Positions 22,538-34,310 of a stretch of 64,000 nucleotides of DNA are shown here, in pieces. Location of the stretch: the NCBI RefSeq assembly GCF_901709675.1, contig NC_051099.1, positions 7,130,001-7,194,000 of the forward strand, given 5' to 3'. The notes beneath the pieces were generated by a model. It had not been told where the DNA came from. It worked only from the letters and a program-made list of their open reading frames with translations, and searched no databases. A program made the position numbers and the translations under genes. This DNA is from Syngnathus acus. Lineage: Eukaryota; Chordata; Actinopteri; Syngnathiformes; Syngnathidae. Numbering within the stretch: the stretch's first letter is position 1; the number at the start of each line of letters is the position of its first letter.

Positions 22538-24300
22538 TCTGCTACACTACTGTATTTTAATGGTGGTCATTAGTACTTAGTACTAATGTTTTTTTAAAGT
22601 GTTACTTGGTGCAAAAGGTTTGAAAACCAATGTTCCAAATCAAAATGTGTGTGAAAACTAGTACATAGATGTTAGTGTTTTGATGGAAACTAGTCCAGCT
22701 TGTGTTTGTTTATTTTTGTTGTTTTCGCTTTAATGCCCAAAGTGGGACTGTAGTGTGACTATTTTGTAAAAACTACTCGCCTGCAGCCCCTAATTCTACG
22801 GCTAAGTGTACAACAAAAAGGCCCAAGTGTCACTCTCCCCAGTGGTCTTTGCAAATTAATATACCAGAAACAAATGAGGGGTCGTCTCGGGTTTATGGCC
22901 TGTTTTCGTTTGCTACTTATCCGCGTGCTTTCCACCACAAACCCTTCCGCATTTTCCTGAAGCTCTCGGGCTGTGACGTGTCGCGCTGACGGCGGCCTCG
23001 GAGCTTGGAGGAGCGGGGGGCTACTAGCATGACAAGATCAGGCTCCAGACGCTCTGCCTTGCTTTGAGTGGAGCTCCAGATACATCCCCCGACCCCTCCT
23101 TCTCGACTCCTCTGCGGCCCGCCCAAATAACGCCAAATACCCGATTGAATCGAGCCCGAGTCTGGGGTAGTGGGGGGGTGACCAAGCGGCCCTTGTAAGC
23201 CGAGGAGCGGACGGAGGCCATCCCTGCTGCATCTGGTACGGGGCTCCTTGTTGCTCGTAAGGCGGCCACTTGCAATGCTAAATGTGCACTTGCTCGTGTG
23301 TGTTGTGTATTTTTTATTAGGCTTATTCTTCTTCTGCATGCATGAGACATTTTAATTTATTCATTAATTTCAACCGAGAGGCCGCAAAAAGAAGCGGTGT
23401 GGCCTTTTCTTCTTAGGCCCAGGCCCAAAGAAAGGCCACAATTTGTAACGGGAATTTAGGCCTATCGTTTTAGCTAGCGTGCTAACTAGCTAGCTCAAAA
23501 AAGGAACGGATTTATTTTGCATTATTATCACTTCCGCCACGCGTGTATTGTGTCAACTCTTTCAACGCGCGACAATTCTCAACAGCAGCCCAGTTAAAAT
23601 TATTTTCTTTGCTGCTATTATTCTACATACGGGAGTAAAATTAGCATTCGTTTGTACACGAAGCTAACAAAATGGCGGATGCTACTGGTGTGATCAAACT
23701 GTGGCAGAGGTGTGTTCGGCTCACGACATATAGACCGAGCTTCTTCTTTGTTACATAACCTACTCTTTTATTGTGTAACTGTTTTGCATAAATCCATTTA
23801 GAGTCTGTCTCACGTGTGAAAATGTGTTCTTCGTCGGTGGCTAGTGCAACACTGCAGTTATTAATTTTTACTTTGCTGATCGTATCGTGTCTCGTCTCTT
23901 TGGTTGATTCGGTTTGCTGGTGTATGTTTACACGATAATTAACGGCTCCTCTGTTGCACATCAACTTTAACGCCATATTTGTGTCTTTCCCTGAATTTCG
24001 GCGGCTGGTACCCCAGCATCCTTCAGCATCCCTTTCTGTGGAGGGGGGGGGGGGGGATAAATATGTACAATGTAACACAGGAAGGTGGTGCTCGTTCGCT
24101 TGTAAAGAGTTTCGATGGGCTAAAAGAACCCTGAAATTGTGTGTATGTTAAGTCATGCTGTTTTAGCTCCCAACTTTAAAAAAGGGACATCAAAGAATAA
24201 TGCGTATTACATTTTTTTATTGCTAGCTTATTAAAATCTGAAAGAAAAAATGCTGTTACTCATAGTGTGGAAGACCTAAGTGTTTTTTATTTGTTTTCAG
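22538..24300 (+). promoter_or_regulatory. zfx: CpG-rich region and probable promoter and 5' UTR of zfx
   Basis: The stretch 22960-23260 is GC- and CpG-rich. An AAAATGGCGGATG motif, a YY1-type element common near vertebrate start sites, lies at about 23669. The acceptor TTGTTTTCAG at 24291-24300 opens the first coding exon, so at least one noncoding exon must lie upstream. I could not fix its donor. The 140-aa minus-strand frame at 22917-23339 has no recognisable domain and is probably chance. Confidence 0.45.
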
Positions 24301-24330
24301 CTCTCCAGTAACAAATGCAGTGCAAGGACA

Positions 24331-27300
24331 ATGGACGAGGAGGTCACCAGACTTTCAATATCTTCTGAAGAGCCTAAAATAATATTACACGGATCGGGTA
24401 ATGAGCCATTCATGTCTATATCGTACAAAAAGTTTAAGCTAGTAAGAAGAAGACACTATTGGGGTTATTTGAAGAAGCAGGATTCTTAGTTTAGCCAGAT
24501 AAGTTTGACCCAAGATGATGACGCATGCATGACAGTGAGCCATTCAATCCTATGGATCTTTATTTTGAATAAGCAAATGGTCTGCATGCTTATCTGGCTA
24601 ACTGGGTAATCCTGCCTCTTCCAGATGAGGGTGGTGCCGGCGGGCAGGAGTTTGTTGTGGAGCTTCAAGAGACTTTGTTGGTGTCAGAGGGCGAGGGTGA
24701 AGGCATGGCGGTGCACAGGTTTGCCCCAGACGAGCTAGTCATCCAGGATGCTGTTGAGGATGTGGTATCTGAGTATGTGCACTGCGATGAAGATGAAGAT
24801 GTCGCTGTAGAAACCTGCGTGATGGCCTTGGATGGTGAGGAGGAAGGCGTCGCTATGGGTGACATCCCCGAAGATGGCCTCGACCCCGAGCAGCAGGATG
24901 ATGACCAAGATAGTTGTGGCGATTATCTGATGATATCATGTAAGTTACCTTATTTGTGCTGTACTGATGATCACCACTTGACTGTCCTGCCATTTTTTTT
25001 TTCTTCCAAAATTTCGACGGTGTTGGAGCACCAAGAGTAAATGTCACCACCTCCTGTGATTGATTGTGAAGATAAGTCTTTTTTGTCACCCTTCACTAGT
25101 GGATGAAGCTGGCAAAATGGTGTCAGAGGATGGGACAGAGGTAACGGTTCAGGGAGCAGTGGAGGACCAAGAAGTGGAGAAGGATGAAGATGGACAGGAG
25201 GTAATAAAGGTCTACATCTTCAAAGCTGACTCTGGGGAGGATGACATGGGTAAGAAGCATTTTCAACTGAAGCATTCACCCATGGTGTTCTCAAAATATC
25301 AGAAACAAACAAGAGGCTTTACATGCTTTTTTTTGTCTCAAAAATTGTTCTTCAGGAGAATCAGTGGACATCAGCGATGGGGACATGGATAATGTGGCAC
25401 TGACAGATTCGGGCCAAACACTTCGAGAGAAAATGGTTTACATGTCTGTCGACGATTCTCATCACCAAGAAAACCATGGTGAGTGAGTTAAAGCAAACTT
25501 TGCAGGCCTGAGCAATTGAATACTATTTTTGTCAATATTTTTTTGTGTGTGTGACTGAAGTTGTTTGAGGTGATGAACTTGCTTTTATGCTTTTGTGAAA
25601 GAAATTTGTGACATTTAGATGGGTGACATTTTGGGGTTTCTCAGGTTTTATAATTGGTTGAATCATACTGGAAGTCAGATTTCATCTTATTGAAGTAATT
25701 CCTTTGTCCTCACAGTTGTGGAGGATAGCGAGAGCTGTGAAAACCGCAACGGAGCCGCAAGCGCACTCCTGCACATCGACGAATCGGACGGGGTTGATGA
25801 AATAGGCCGACAGCGCAACAAGACCAAGCGGCGATCCGAACCACGACAAGTCCAAACAGGTACAAATGGTCACAGACTGAAAATCGATTTTTAAAACTTC
25901 TGTGTGGGTAGATTTTTCTTTCACTTTATTGTATACATTCGTTTCGTGTCGAGGCCCATTCATATGTATTCCATAGCGATCAAGGTATTTTTCACACATG
26001 TGGTCTACTCTAGATAATGGGACACTTAGTAGATTAACCTAGACTGCTAGCCTTGGTAATATTTCTTTCAATTATTTTTTGTTGTTGTCACTGGAGAAAA
26101 CTACCAATGGATTATGTTGCTCTTATTTTCTCCTTCCCAGCCATCATCATCGGTCCCTATGGTCAACCTCTGACGGTGTATCCCTGCATGCTTTGTGGCA
26201 AAAAGTTCAAATCGCGTGGCTTCCTAAAGCGGCACACAAAGAATCACCACCAGGAGGTTCTGACCCGAAAAAAATACCAGTGCACAGACTGTGACTTCAC
26301 CACCAACAAGAAAGCCAGCTTGCATAACCACATGGAGGTGCATGCCCTGAGCACCAAGGCTCCTTTTGAGTGCGAAGCGTGCGGCAAGGAGTTCCACCAG
26401 CAGGCGGCGCTGTTTTCCCACAGACTGCAGCACCACCATCGGGAAGCCAAGAGTCAGCAGCAGCAGCCGCCGCCTCCGCCGCCAGCCGCCAAGACGCACA
26501 AATGCAAGTTCTGTGAGTATGAAACAGCTGAGCAAGGACTGCTCAACCGACACTTGTTGGCCGTTCACAGTAAAAGCTTCCCGCACATTTGCGTGGAATG
26601 TGGGAAAGGTTTCCGTCACCCCTCCGAGTTGAAGAAACACATGCGCACGCATACAGGCGAGAAGCCTTACTCCTGCATATATTGCGATTACAAGTCAGCT
26701 GACTCGTCCAACCTCAAGACTCACATCAAGACGAAGCATAGCAAGGAGATGCCGTACAAGTGCGAGCGCTGTTTCCAGACGTTTGCCGAGGAGGAGGAGT
26801 TAAACCAGCACGGACTTACGCATGAGGAAAATAAGACCCACCATTGTGCCCACTGTGACCACAAAAGTTCCAATTCCAGCGACCTGAAACGGCACATCAT
26901 ATCCGTGCACACCAAGGACTACCCGCATAAATGCGCCGTTTGCGGCAAAGGCTTCCACCGGCCGTCCGAACTCAAGAAGCACTCGGTGGCCCACCGCACT
27001 AAGAAAGTCCACCAGTGCCGACACTGCAACTTCAAAAACGCCGACCCTTTTGTCCTCAGTCGCCACATCTTGTCTGTCCACACCAAGGAACAGCAACAGG
27101 CCTCCCCTGAAAAGAGCGAGGCCAAGAGGACAGAGACAGACTCTCCCGCTGCGTCCCCTAAAAGGTCTGCCCCTAGCGCCTCCGCAGCCGCTTCCGGCCC
27201 GCCCGCTAGAGTGAGCGCAGCGAGCCTAGCGAGCAGCGTGACCGTGGTTATCGGCAAAGGACAGAAAGAGCGCCGAATTTACCAGTGCCAGTACTGCGAC

Positions 27301-27462
27301 TACAGCACGGGCGACGCGTCGGGATTCAAGCGGCACGTGATTTCCATCCACACCAAGGACTACCCGCACCGCTGCGAGATTTGTTCGAAAGGCTTCCGAC
27401 GACCGTCGGAGAAGAACCAGCACATCTTGCGCCACCACAAAGATGTGGTCCAGGCAGAGTAA
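24331..27462 (+). CDS. zfx: zfx/zfy-family zinc-finger transcriptional activator (706 aa)
   Basis: Coding exons: 24331-24397, 24625-24939, 25100-25249, 25356-25478, 25716-25859, 26141-27462. All introns are GT-AG and phase 1. The N-terminal acidic activation region contains family signatures [41 protein letters not shown] and [11 protein letters not shown] basic stretch near TKRRSEPR is followed by [16 protein letters not shown] and the finger domain. Known family role: nuclear DNA-binding activator at CpG-island promoters; mammalian ZFX has 13 fingers. Here I count 12. The eleventh is missing, replaced by about 62 Ser/Ala/Pro-rich residues (about 583-644). There is also a [10 protein letters not shown] insert before finger 4. 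The N-terminal region is shorter than in mammals. KTKHSKEMP and LLHIDES favour zfx over the paralogue znf711. Confidence 0.95.
24470..24622. repeat. Inverted repeat spanning zfx intron 1 and its 3' splice site
   Basis: The left arm (24470-24503) has GAAGAAGCAGGATT and TTAGCCAGATAAG. The right arm (24589-24622) has CTTATCTGGCTAA and AATCCTGCCTCTTC, its near-complement. The arms are about 34 nt with a loop of about 85 nt. The right arm includes the polypyrimidine tract and ends next to the CAG acceptor at 24622-24624. Confidence 0.8.
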
Positions 27463-28945
27463 TAGGACGGCCCATCACACCCTCAGCACTGCACCACTCA
27501 CGTGAAACTATGTGGAGTGTTTGCTGCACTTAGACTGTCCTCTTGTTTACAGTGAACCCCCGTTTATCATGGATATGTTCCAAGAGGTGAAACTTTTACC
27601 CCTTCCTTATATATATTTTTAAGGTCCTGTTTTAACCAAAACATTACTGTCATGAAATCAGAAACTACTTGCTTGCGTGGTTCTCCAAATAAGGCAAAGC
27701 ATGTGTGTTTCAAGATGTATTTGGTGCATCACATTAGAAGTTTACTGCAAAACACAGACAATTAAAAAAATATATATTTTTAATTTAAACACCAAAGCAG
27801 TCAATCACATCTGGATTTCCACTAGCTTGTTCCTAGCATAAGCCAAACAGGTGTTAGCATAGATGTTACAGCAATTGCAAACAACCGGTGCTTATGCACA
27901 CAAAGCAACACATAAAATAATATTTGGCTTTGGTATAAAAGTCACAAAGGATGGCTTTAAAATTGTCTTATCGTGTCGCGGGGGTTCACTGTAGTAATCT
28001 TTTACACTGTCAACCTCCTGTCTCTTGGCTTGTATACACATGTACATAACACCGATGATGTCGGTGAGCAGCAGAACTCTGTAGACTTGCACTTTTTACT
28101 GCATGATTGGGGTGGGGGGGGGGGGGGGGAGGTTGCATGGCGGATAATGCAGATGTCTCTTTTTGATACCCTTTTTCATTTTGCAGACTGCAATTGTAAC
28201 TGTCCTCATTTCATTTCCCCAAACCTGTGTGTAAGGTGCGTCTCTGAGTCCCAGTGTACTTAGAGCAGTCTGGATTAGGAGCATATTTGCTGTAGCGCTT
28301 GACACTTGGGTAAAGGCTTTTCTCAAAAAGTATGTGCCAATTATGTATGACTGACTTAAAGCATTTGTGTTTCCCGATGCTGGAACGGTGACTTGCATTT
28401 TGTGACCAATAGCCAACGCTCCTTGGCTCATAAATGAGAAACAATCATTCGGAGATTGGTATACAAAGTCGCACGATCAGTGAAAATTCGACAAATTGTG
28501 GATCAGTGAGTGATTAGAATCAGACAATATTTAGCCAATACAAAAAATGCCTAAATAGTGACTCGTATCTGTAGTGGAGGGGCGACTATGAGGTGCTGCA
28601 AGCTGTAAATGAACTGTCTATTTTTTTTTCAACAACACACAATGCTCTTACCAGAAGGGAAAAAAATGTAAATGTTTGTAGAAGCAACTTCAGAAGACAG
28701 GTTCTTGTGGTGTACTTTTTACATTTACCCCCTCACCCTTGTGGTTTGTTTTTTATATTTATTTCATTTACAAGTTGTTGTATAGTTATGTGTAACTAGA
28801 CTTCTATGGGACGTAAATTATTGTTTTGTATACAAATCTGTATAAAGTGTGTAGATGTTAAAACACTTGATGAAAGTGGGCTGTGTCATTCTGGATGTGT
28901 CGTATTTGTTAAAAAAAGGTAATAAAACAAAACAAAGTATTTTAG
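27463..28945 (+). other. zfx: zfx 3' untranslated region
   Basis: No further coding sequence. The first convincing poly(A) signal is AATAAA at 28921-28926, about 1.46 kb after the stop. The region contains a MITE (27550-27991), a G-run near 28112-28130 and A/T runs. It ends close to the end of the oppositely oriented lipocalin gene. Confidence 0.55.
27550..27991. mobile_element. Tigger/pogo-like MITE in the zfx 3' UTR
   Basis: The left terminus is CAGTGAACCCCCGTTTATC; the right is the complement of CAGTGAACCCCCGCGACAC. The element is flanked by TA on both sides (27548-27549 and 27992-27993). It is 442 bp with no coding frame. Confidence 0.8.
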
Positions 28946-29004
28946 CTCTTTGACTTTTATTAGCATAAAATGTCTTGATGGGTTAAGATGTGGCTGGCAG
29001 GAAG

Positions 29005-30023
29005 CTAGGCAGCAGTGCACTCACCTAAACGGGACAAAGCATTTATGTCCTTCAGAATGTTGAAACGAAATGAAATGTTTGTCTTTACCGTACCATTTTG
29101 GGGGAGGATTGCAATGTTTTCAGCTAGGATTCCACTTTCTAGGGAGAACTGCCTGAACCTGTCTTGCAGATCTTGGCTTAGGTTCACTCCGCGGCCTGTG
29201 GATCCACCAGGTTAGTCTCCCACTCTTGACCAACGGAATATTTTAAATCCGACCAAGTGTAAAATCAAGATTATTACCATACAGCTTGTTTACAACGGTG
29301 GGATGATCTCCAGCTGCTTTAACAGTTTGAGTCAGGGCGTACTGGTCATACTTGATATCCACCACGCGCATGTCATTCTCATTGCCCCAACCTGATAATA
29401 CACAAGTGGACAAATCTCAAGAAGGCAGAACTGCTTGGATGGAAAAGATAAAACTGGCAGAGTAACGTGGATTCACACAAGTAAATTTGTCCTTCAAATT
29501 TTGAGGATTACTGCGTAAAAAGTAAATACTTGAACAGTCAATTTTGTCAATATAGTGTACACTCACTCGTGTATGTGAACTTTCCAGGCATGTCGGTCTT
29601 CTTGGCTAGGTTGTTCATTCTCCAACATGTTCCATCAGGTCTGCACAAGAGCAACTGATACATGGTAAGCTGCGTCACCCTTTCGCACTTCAAAAATCCA
29701 CATTAGTCTGTCTTTCTCACTTTAGACTGGCATATGAAATATCCAGGTCACCGTCTGCAGTTGGGTTGAGCATGGCCGTGCCCATTTTCATGCTGGCGCG
29801 GTGTTGGACGAACCACTGGCCGTTAGTGGCGAAACCGATCAGGTACCACTTACCTGCCATCTGCCGAGACATGCAAAATATCCTAAACGCTGCAAAAATG
29901 ACAAAATCATCTTTCCACCCGGTCGATACGTCTTACCCCTTGGACGTTGAAGTCAGCTGGGGGTATGACTTCAGCCCTGATGGAGGTCAGCACGACCGCC
30001 AAGACGGTCACCAATAAGACCAT
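29005..30023 (-). CDS. Secreted lipocalin, prostaglandin-D-synthase-like (178 aa)
   Basis: Coding exons (minus): 30023-29937, 29860-29721, 29640-29567, 29391-29278, 29195-29094, 29024-29005; all GT-AG and phase-consistent. The N-terminus (MVLLVTVLAVVLTSIRA) is a signal peptide. The lipocalin signature GKWYLIGFAT follows, then DGDLDISY, GTCWRMNN, the central YDQYAL strand, FSLESGI, and the terminal ILPQNGEC cysteine. Size, exon count and the C-terminal cysteine fit lipocalins of the ptgds type. In mammalian L-PGDS the catalytic cysteine follows ALSM; the aligned position here (SMKMG) appears to be glycine. A carrier role for small hydrophobic ligands is therefore more likely than synthase activity. 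It is tail-to-tail with zfx, about 80 bp between the zfx poly(A) signal and this stop. Confidence 0.88.
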
Positions 30024-30094
30024 AGCAGCCGGAAAGCAACGGACGACAAAGAGGAGAACGTCCAACGGTAAAAGCTCTGCCTGCCTGACATCTC

Positions 30095-30102
30095 TTTATA
30101 TA
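30095..30102 (-). promoter_or_regulatory. TATA box of the lipocalin gene
   Basis: TATATAAA on the minus strand, about 72 bp upstream of the start codon, which leaves a short 5' UTR. It fits a tissue-specific, strongly expressed secreted protein gene. Confidence 0.65.
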
Positions 30103-30109
30103 GCGGAGG

Positions 30110-30985
30110 ACTCTCTTTCTCTCCCCTGCAAGCACACTCACTCCTACCAAAAATGAGAGCTGGGATGAGTCCAAACATGTTCCCGCAGCCACACTTTAGA
30201 CCCTATCACGCTTAGGATTCAGCAAAATGTCCTTGAGAGTGTCACATTGCATATTTCATAATCCCCTTAGTTGGACTCAAAATGGAGAACAAAAGAGTGG
30301 GTTCTCTCTGGTGTATTCCACGGCAGAGGGCACAGAATGAAATTCAGATGTCAGCAGTTACAACACAAACAACTTGACACATGAGAAACCAAATGCCAAT
30401 GTGGTGGATCGGATCATCTACTGTATTCACTTGTCCTGCTCTGTCAGGATTTATTGAGTAGGATTGTAAAAATGAGCGTTGATAGTGATATATCGTCCAA
30501 TTAAAAAGCAACATAAGGCAAAAATGCGCTTTCCCCATCCCAGGGAGATCTTTCCTCACATACCTTGCCAGTTTAAACAGGTAAATCAGCAGCCCCGAGG
30601 AAGAATGTAATCAATGTAATGTCACTTTTTGCCAGATTATTTAACAAGAATGCCTCAGTTTTATTTTGAATGAGTTCAGGAAACCAACTTGGAATTTCTT
30701 ATGCAGCCATTGCAATAATTTAACTCAAGAAGCCCACATTTATTCACATGGTGATAAAAGGGGATGCATTGATGGGGAAACCAGAAAAACGCTGAGTCCA
30801 TCGACTTGAACATTACATGAAGACTGTATTGATTTAAACAACTTGCTCCACCCACCATATGCATTATGAAAAGGAGAAAGAACACATAAAATATCATACC
30901 CACAATGGACAGGCCTTCATTACCATATTAATAATTAAAAGTATGTATTTACCACAAAACTGCACAAACAGTCACAAGTGAGCTT
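30110..30985. other. Intergenic, no gene seen
   Basis: Lies between the lipocalin promoter and the zdhhc23 poly(A) signal. The reading frames are short and unsupported. Confidence 0.6.
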
Positions 30986-30991
30986 TTTATT
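30986..30991 (-). terminator. zdhhc23: Poly(A) signal of zdhhc23
   Basis: AATAAA on the minus strand, about 155 nt after the stop codon. It is the first match downstream. Confidence 0.55.
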
Positions 30992-31144
30992 TTGCACACG
31001 TAAGTTGAATTTTCCACTCATGATGCATGTAATATCCATGTTTTGTTTCCATATAGATGTTCAATATTCATAAACAACTAAACAAAAGCACCGTTTCCTG
31101 TTTGAAAAACACAAGCTTCACTACGTTAATGTTGAGTTGTGAAA

Positions 31145-33030
31145 CTAGACCAAGTCAGGGGGGCCGGATCGAGGACACGTGGAGGCGTCGGCCATAATGA
31201 GAAAATCAACCCAGTTCTGGTAGAAGCCTCGTGAATACGTTCCCGTAGCGACGGCAAGCCCCCAAAGACGACTTTGGCCCGTTTTGTTCCTCAGGGCCAG
31301 CTGGGCCTCCCGCTCGGTCACATTGAAGCTGATATTCACGACCTGTGCCACCAGTAGGTACAGCAGCCCACCTGTGACTATCACGCTGTACCAGGTACAG
31401 GTGAAGCAGAGCGCCGAGCTACACACACCGACAAAGAGGGACATAAAAATGTGCAGCAGTTAAAAATGAGAAAAAAATAGACCAGTATAAATCAATACAT
31501 TTTTATACCCCACAATCAATTAACCTAAAACCTGCACAACAAAAACAAAGAAGGGACTTTAATTTTTTTTTTTTTTTTTTTAAAACCCGACATAACATAG
31601 TTGCACAAGTGCACACACCCTCTTATAAATAGGCGTGAGGCTGTGTTCAGAATTAAGCAATCACATTCAAACTCAGCACAGCATTTAAAGTGCCTTTGAT
31701 TAACCGTCAATAAATTAAGGTGCAACTATATGCCCCTCAAATATCAACACACCTTGGGTTGAACTGATGTTAGAGAGGGGATTTTTTTTAAAGCTGCACT
31801 AAAATGGCCCTCATCAGATACTTTAGCACCACTTAGATTCAGTTTGAACGTGCCTGTTCATTTTAGAGCTCAGAAATGACATGAATTCCTTTTAAAAAAA
31901 ATCAGATTCATTTATATTTAATTTACCAATTATTCTATAAAATACTAGGAAAAAAAAAATCTCGCGGTTCATACCTGGCCTGAGAGTAGACACCCGGGCA
32001 GTAGAAGAGCGCGCTGACTAGATATTGTTGAGGACACAGGCTGTGCAGCACCAAACTGATCCCATACAAAGATGTAAGCAGGAACACACACAGGGTCAAC
32101 AGGAAGCTGCGGTGGTTACCCTGACCCACACAACTGTTTATCCTACAACAAAGTAAACATCTTGGATTCATCATATTCTACAAAAAGAAGTCAGTTTTCC
32201 GTTGTAAATAAACTATCAAGTCACACACCAGACACAATGGTGGTCCAGACGTTGAACACAAACTCCACATGTTCTACAATGTCCCGCCCGAGGAGGTCGT
32301 GTTATCTTGCACACGAGACACCTGCTCCACTTTTCACTTGGTTTTGAGAAAGAGGACGATGCTTCTGTCAGGACAGCCCCAGTGAGATGTGCTGATCCCT
32401 TATCGTCCTCTTCGTGTGGTGTAGCACTAACAAATCCCGGGCTTCTCTTGGTCCGAACCAGAGAGACAAGAGTCAAAATCATCCCGGAGGTCACGGTACA
32501 CAGCTGCGTCTGACTCACGTCTCCGCGAGGTATAATCTCAGTGATGAAGAGGTAGTACGCGTAGGCCAGAGAATAGAGCGCCAGGGTGAGGAAGAAGAGC
32601 GTGCGTCTCTTCCTCTTGTGGGTGGCGTAGTAGAGCCACAACACCAGGCCGGGCAGAGCGCTTAAGATGATGATACCAAGAAGGTAGTGCAGTGCCGCCA
32701 CACGCATCAGGAGAGGCAGCAGAACCAGTGCAGGAACCAGGGAGATCTCCAAGTTGTCAATCAAGGCCTCCAGTAGAAATGAATGACAACCACTACCACT
32801 TTTTGGTGCCTTGGCTCTCAGCCATCTTCAAAATCAGTGAAGGGACAGACAAAGCAATAGATGTTCATTTCATTGTGATGTTTAGGTACACAAATGTATC
32901 TCCATCCATACCTGTTGAAGGCCTCGTCCAGATCTTCACAGTCACAGCAACATCCGTACTGGAATACGTCACATTCGCAGCAACACATTGGATCATCAGG
33001 TTCTGGTGGTTTCAACTTATCCCATTTCAT
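31145..33030 (-). CDS. zdhhc23: Palmitoyltransferase ZDHHC23 (385 aa)
   Basis: Coding exons (minus): 33030-32912, 32825-32229, 32142-31975, 31418-31145; phases agree at each GT-AG junction. The enzyme S-palmitoylates proteins from an intracellular membrane. The N-terminal Cys-rich segment (CCCECD...[10 protein letters not shown]) matches the family. Hydrophobic membrane segments follow, then the Cys-rich catalytic domain ([35 protein letters not shown]) with an intact DHHC, then further membrane segments. NVTEREAQ and the RGFYQNW motif resemble human ZDHHC23. The C-terminus PPDLV is comparable to the human EDIV end, reported as a PDZ ligand for neuronal NO synthase; that carry-over is inference. 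Human length is about 409 aa. It neighbours atp6v1a, as I recall for human 3q13. Confidence 0.93.
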
Positions 33031-33049
33031 GGTGGCTTACTTTGACCTA

Positions 33050-33510
33050 GACACAAAACAACCCTCACTTGAGGAGAAAAAAAAAAGTTACCTAAGTCTT
33101 GCAAGTAAAATTATATTTACAGTAATACGTAGTTATTAGAAGCTAATTATCTCGATCCTGTGGGATGTCTAAAAAATTATTAATTTCTATAATCAGCCTT
33201 TGGTGCTTTCAATGTAATTTGTTGAAACAAGGCCATTATGTCCATAGAGACACAAACTATCTGGGCCAATCAAGTCCTCAATATTGCACTTTATTGCCAC
33301 TGAGGTCCAACTATTGTACGTTAGTATTGCATATTTCAACATGAACGATGAATATTATCAGCTTCAAAGTGTTAATCAAAATTAGCATTCTTACGTTAGT
33401 ATTGGCAGAATTTTTGATACTTTTTTTTTATATCCAGAGTGTGCAGGTGCTGGACACTGAATGTATTCCTTAGCAAATCAAACTATAATTATTATTAATA
33501 TTATTAGTTG
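33050..33510. other. Upstream of zdhhc23, no gene seen
   Basis: AT-rich, with T-runs. It may hold the zdhhc23 promoter and a noncoding exon, but I could not place a start site. Confidence 0.4.
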
Positions 33511-33511
33511 T

Positions 33512-34310
33512 AGTAGTGAAGTGAAGTGAAGTGGAATTTAGTTTTGAACATAAGATCGACCAAACACAAAATCATTTTTTTCACATTTTCACATAATTTC
33601 ATGTTATGCCAATAAGGCACATAAATCAACATTTTCAAAAAAGGAGAAGGAAGAAGCTATTGCTTGTTTTTTCCTACCCCTTTTATACATCAACCTTCTC
33701 AACATGGTTGCTAATTAGTTTTTTTCGAAGTACAGAAACCTGATTTATCGGAGGAAGGTAATTTTAGAAATGAAAAGCAGTTTATACAATAATATTCTGG
33801 AAAGAAAAATAAATAAATAAGATATGGACTATATAGCTGAAAACAGACAGGCAGAAGATTTCAATTACTATAATTTTCTAGTGTAACATTTTTAAAGTGT
33901 TCTTTGAATTGGGCAATGTGTTTACTCTCTTTGATCGTTACAGGTAACTTATTCCATAGCTTTACCCCCTTGACAGATATGCACATGCTTTTCAGGGTGG
34001 TGCGCACCTTAGGTTGTAAAAGATTCCCTCCCCTTCTTAGACTGTAAACACTTTCTCTTTCTATGAACCATATTTGTATATTATTAGGGAGTAATTTTTT
34101 TTTAGCTTTATAAATAATTTGTGCGGTCTTGAAATCTACCAAATCCATAAATTTGAATGTTTGTAATTTAATAAATAAATTATTTGTATGTTCACAATAG
34201 CCAACATTGTTGATAATTCTAATTGCCTTTTTCTGCATTGTGCATACCGTCTTTAGGGTGGTTTTGTAGGTATTGCCCCATACCTCAACACCATAGGACA
34301 TGTAAGGTAG
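33512..34310 (-). mobile_element. 3' fragment of a non-LTR retrotransposon (LINE)
   Basis: The minus-strand frame 34301-33861 encodes YGVEVWGNTYKT, QKKAIRIINNVGY, FMDLVDFKTAQIIYKA and GVKLWNKLP. This is the C-terminal region after the reverse transcriptase of common teleost LINEs. The 3' UTR-like remainder runs down to a short GTGAA-type tail repeat at 33514-33535. There are no RT catalytic motifs, so it is 5'-truncated and inactive. Confidence 0.78.

Noticed and set aside
22917-23339. 140-aa minus-strand frame in the CpG-rich region upstream of zfx
   Set aside because: No recognisable domain; GC-rich promoters often hold chance frames.
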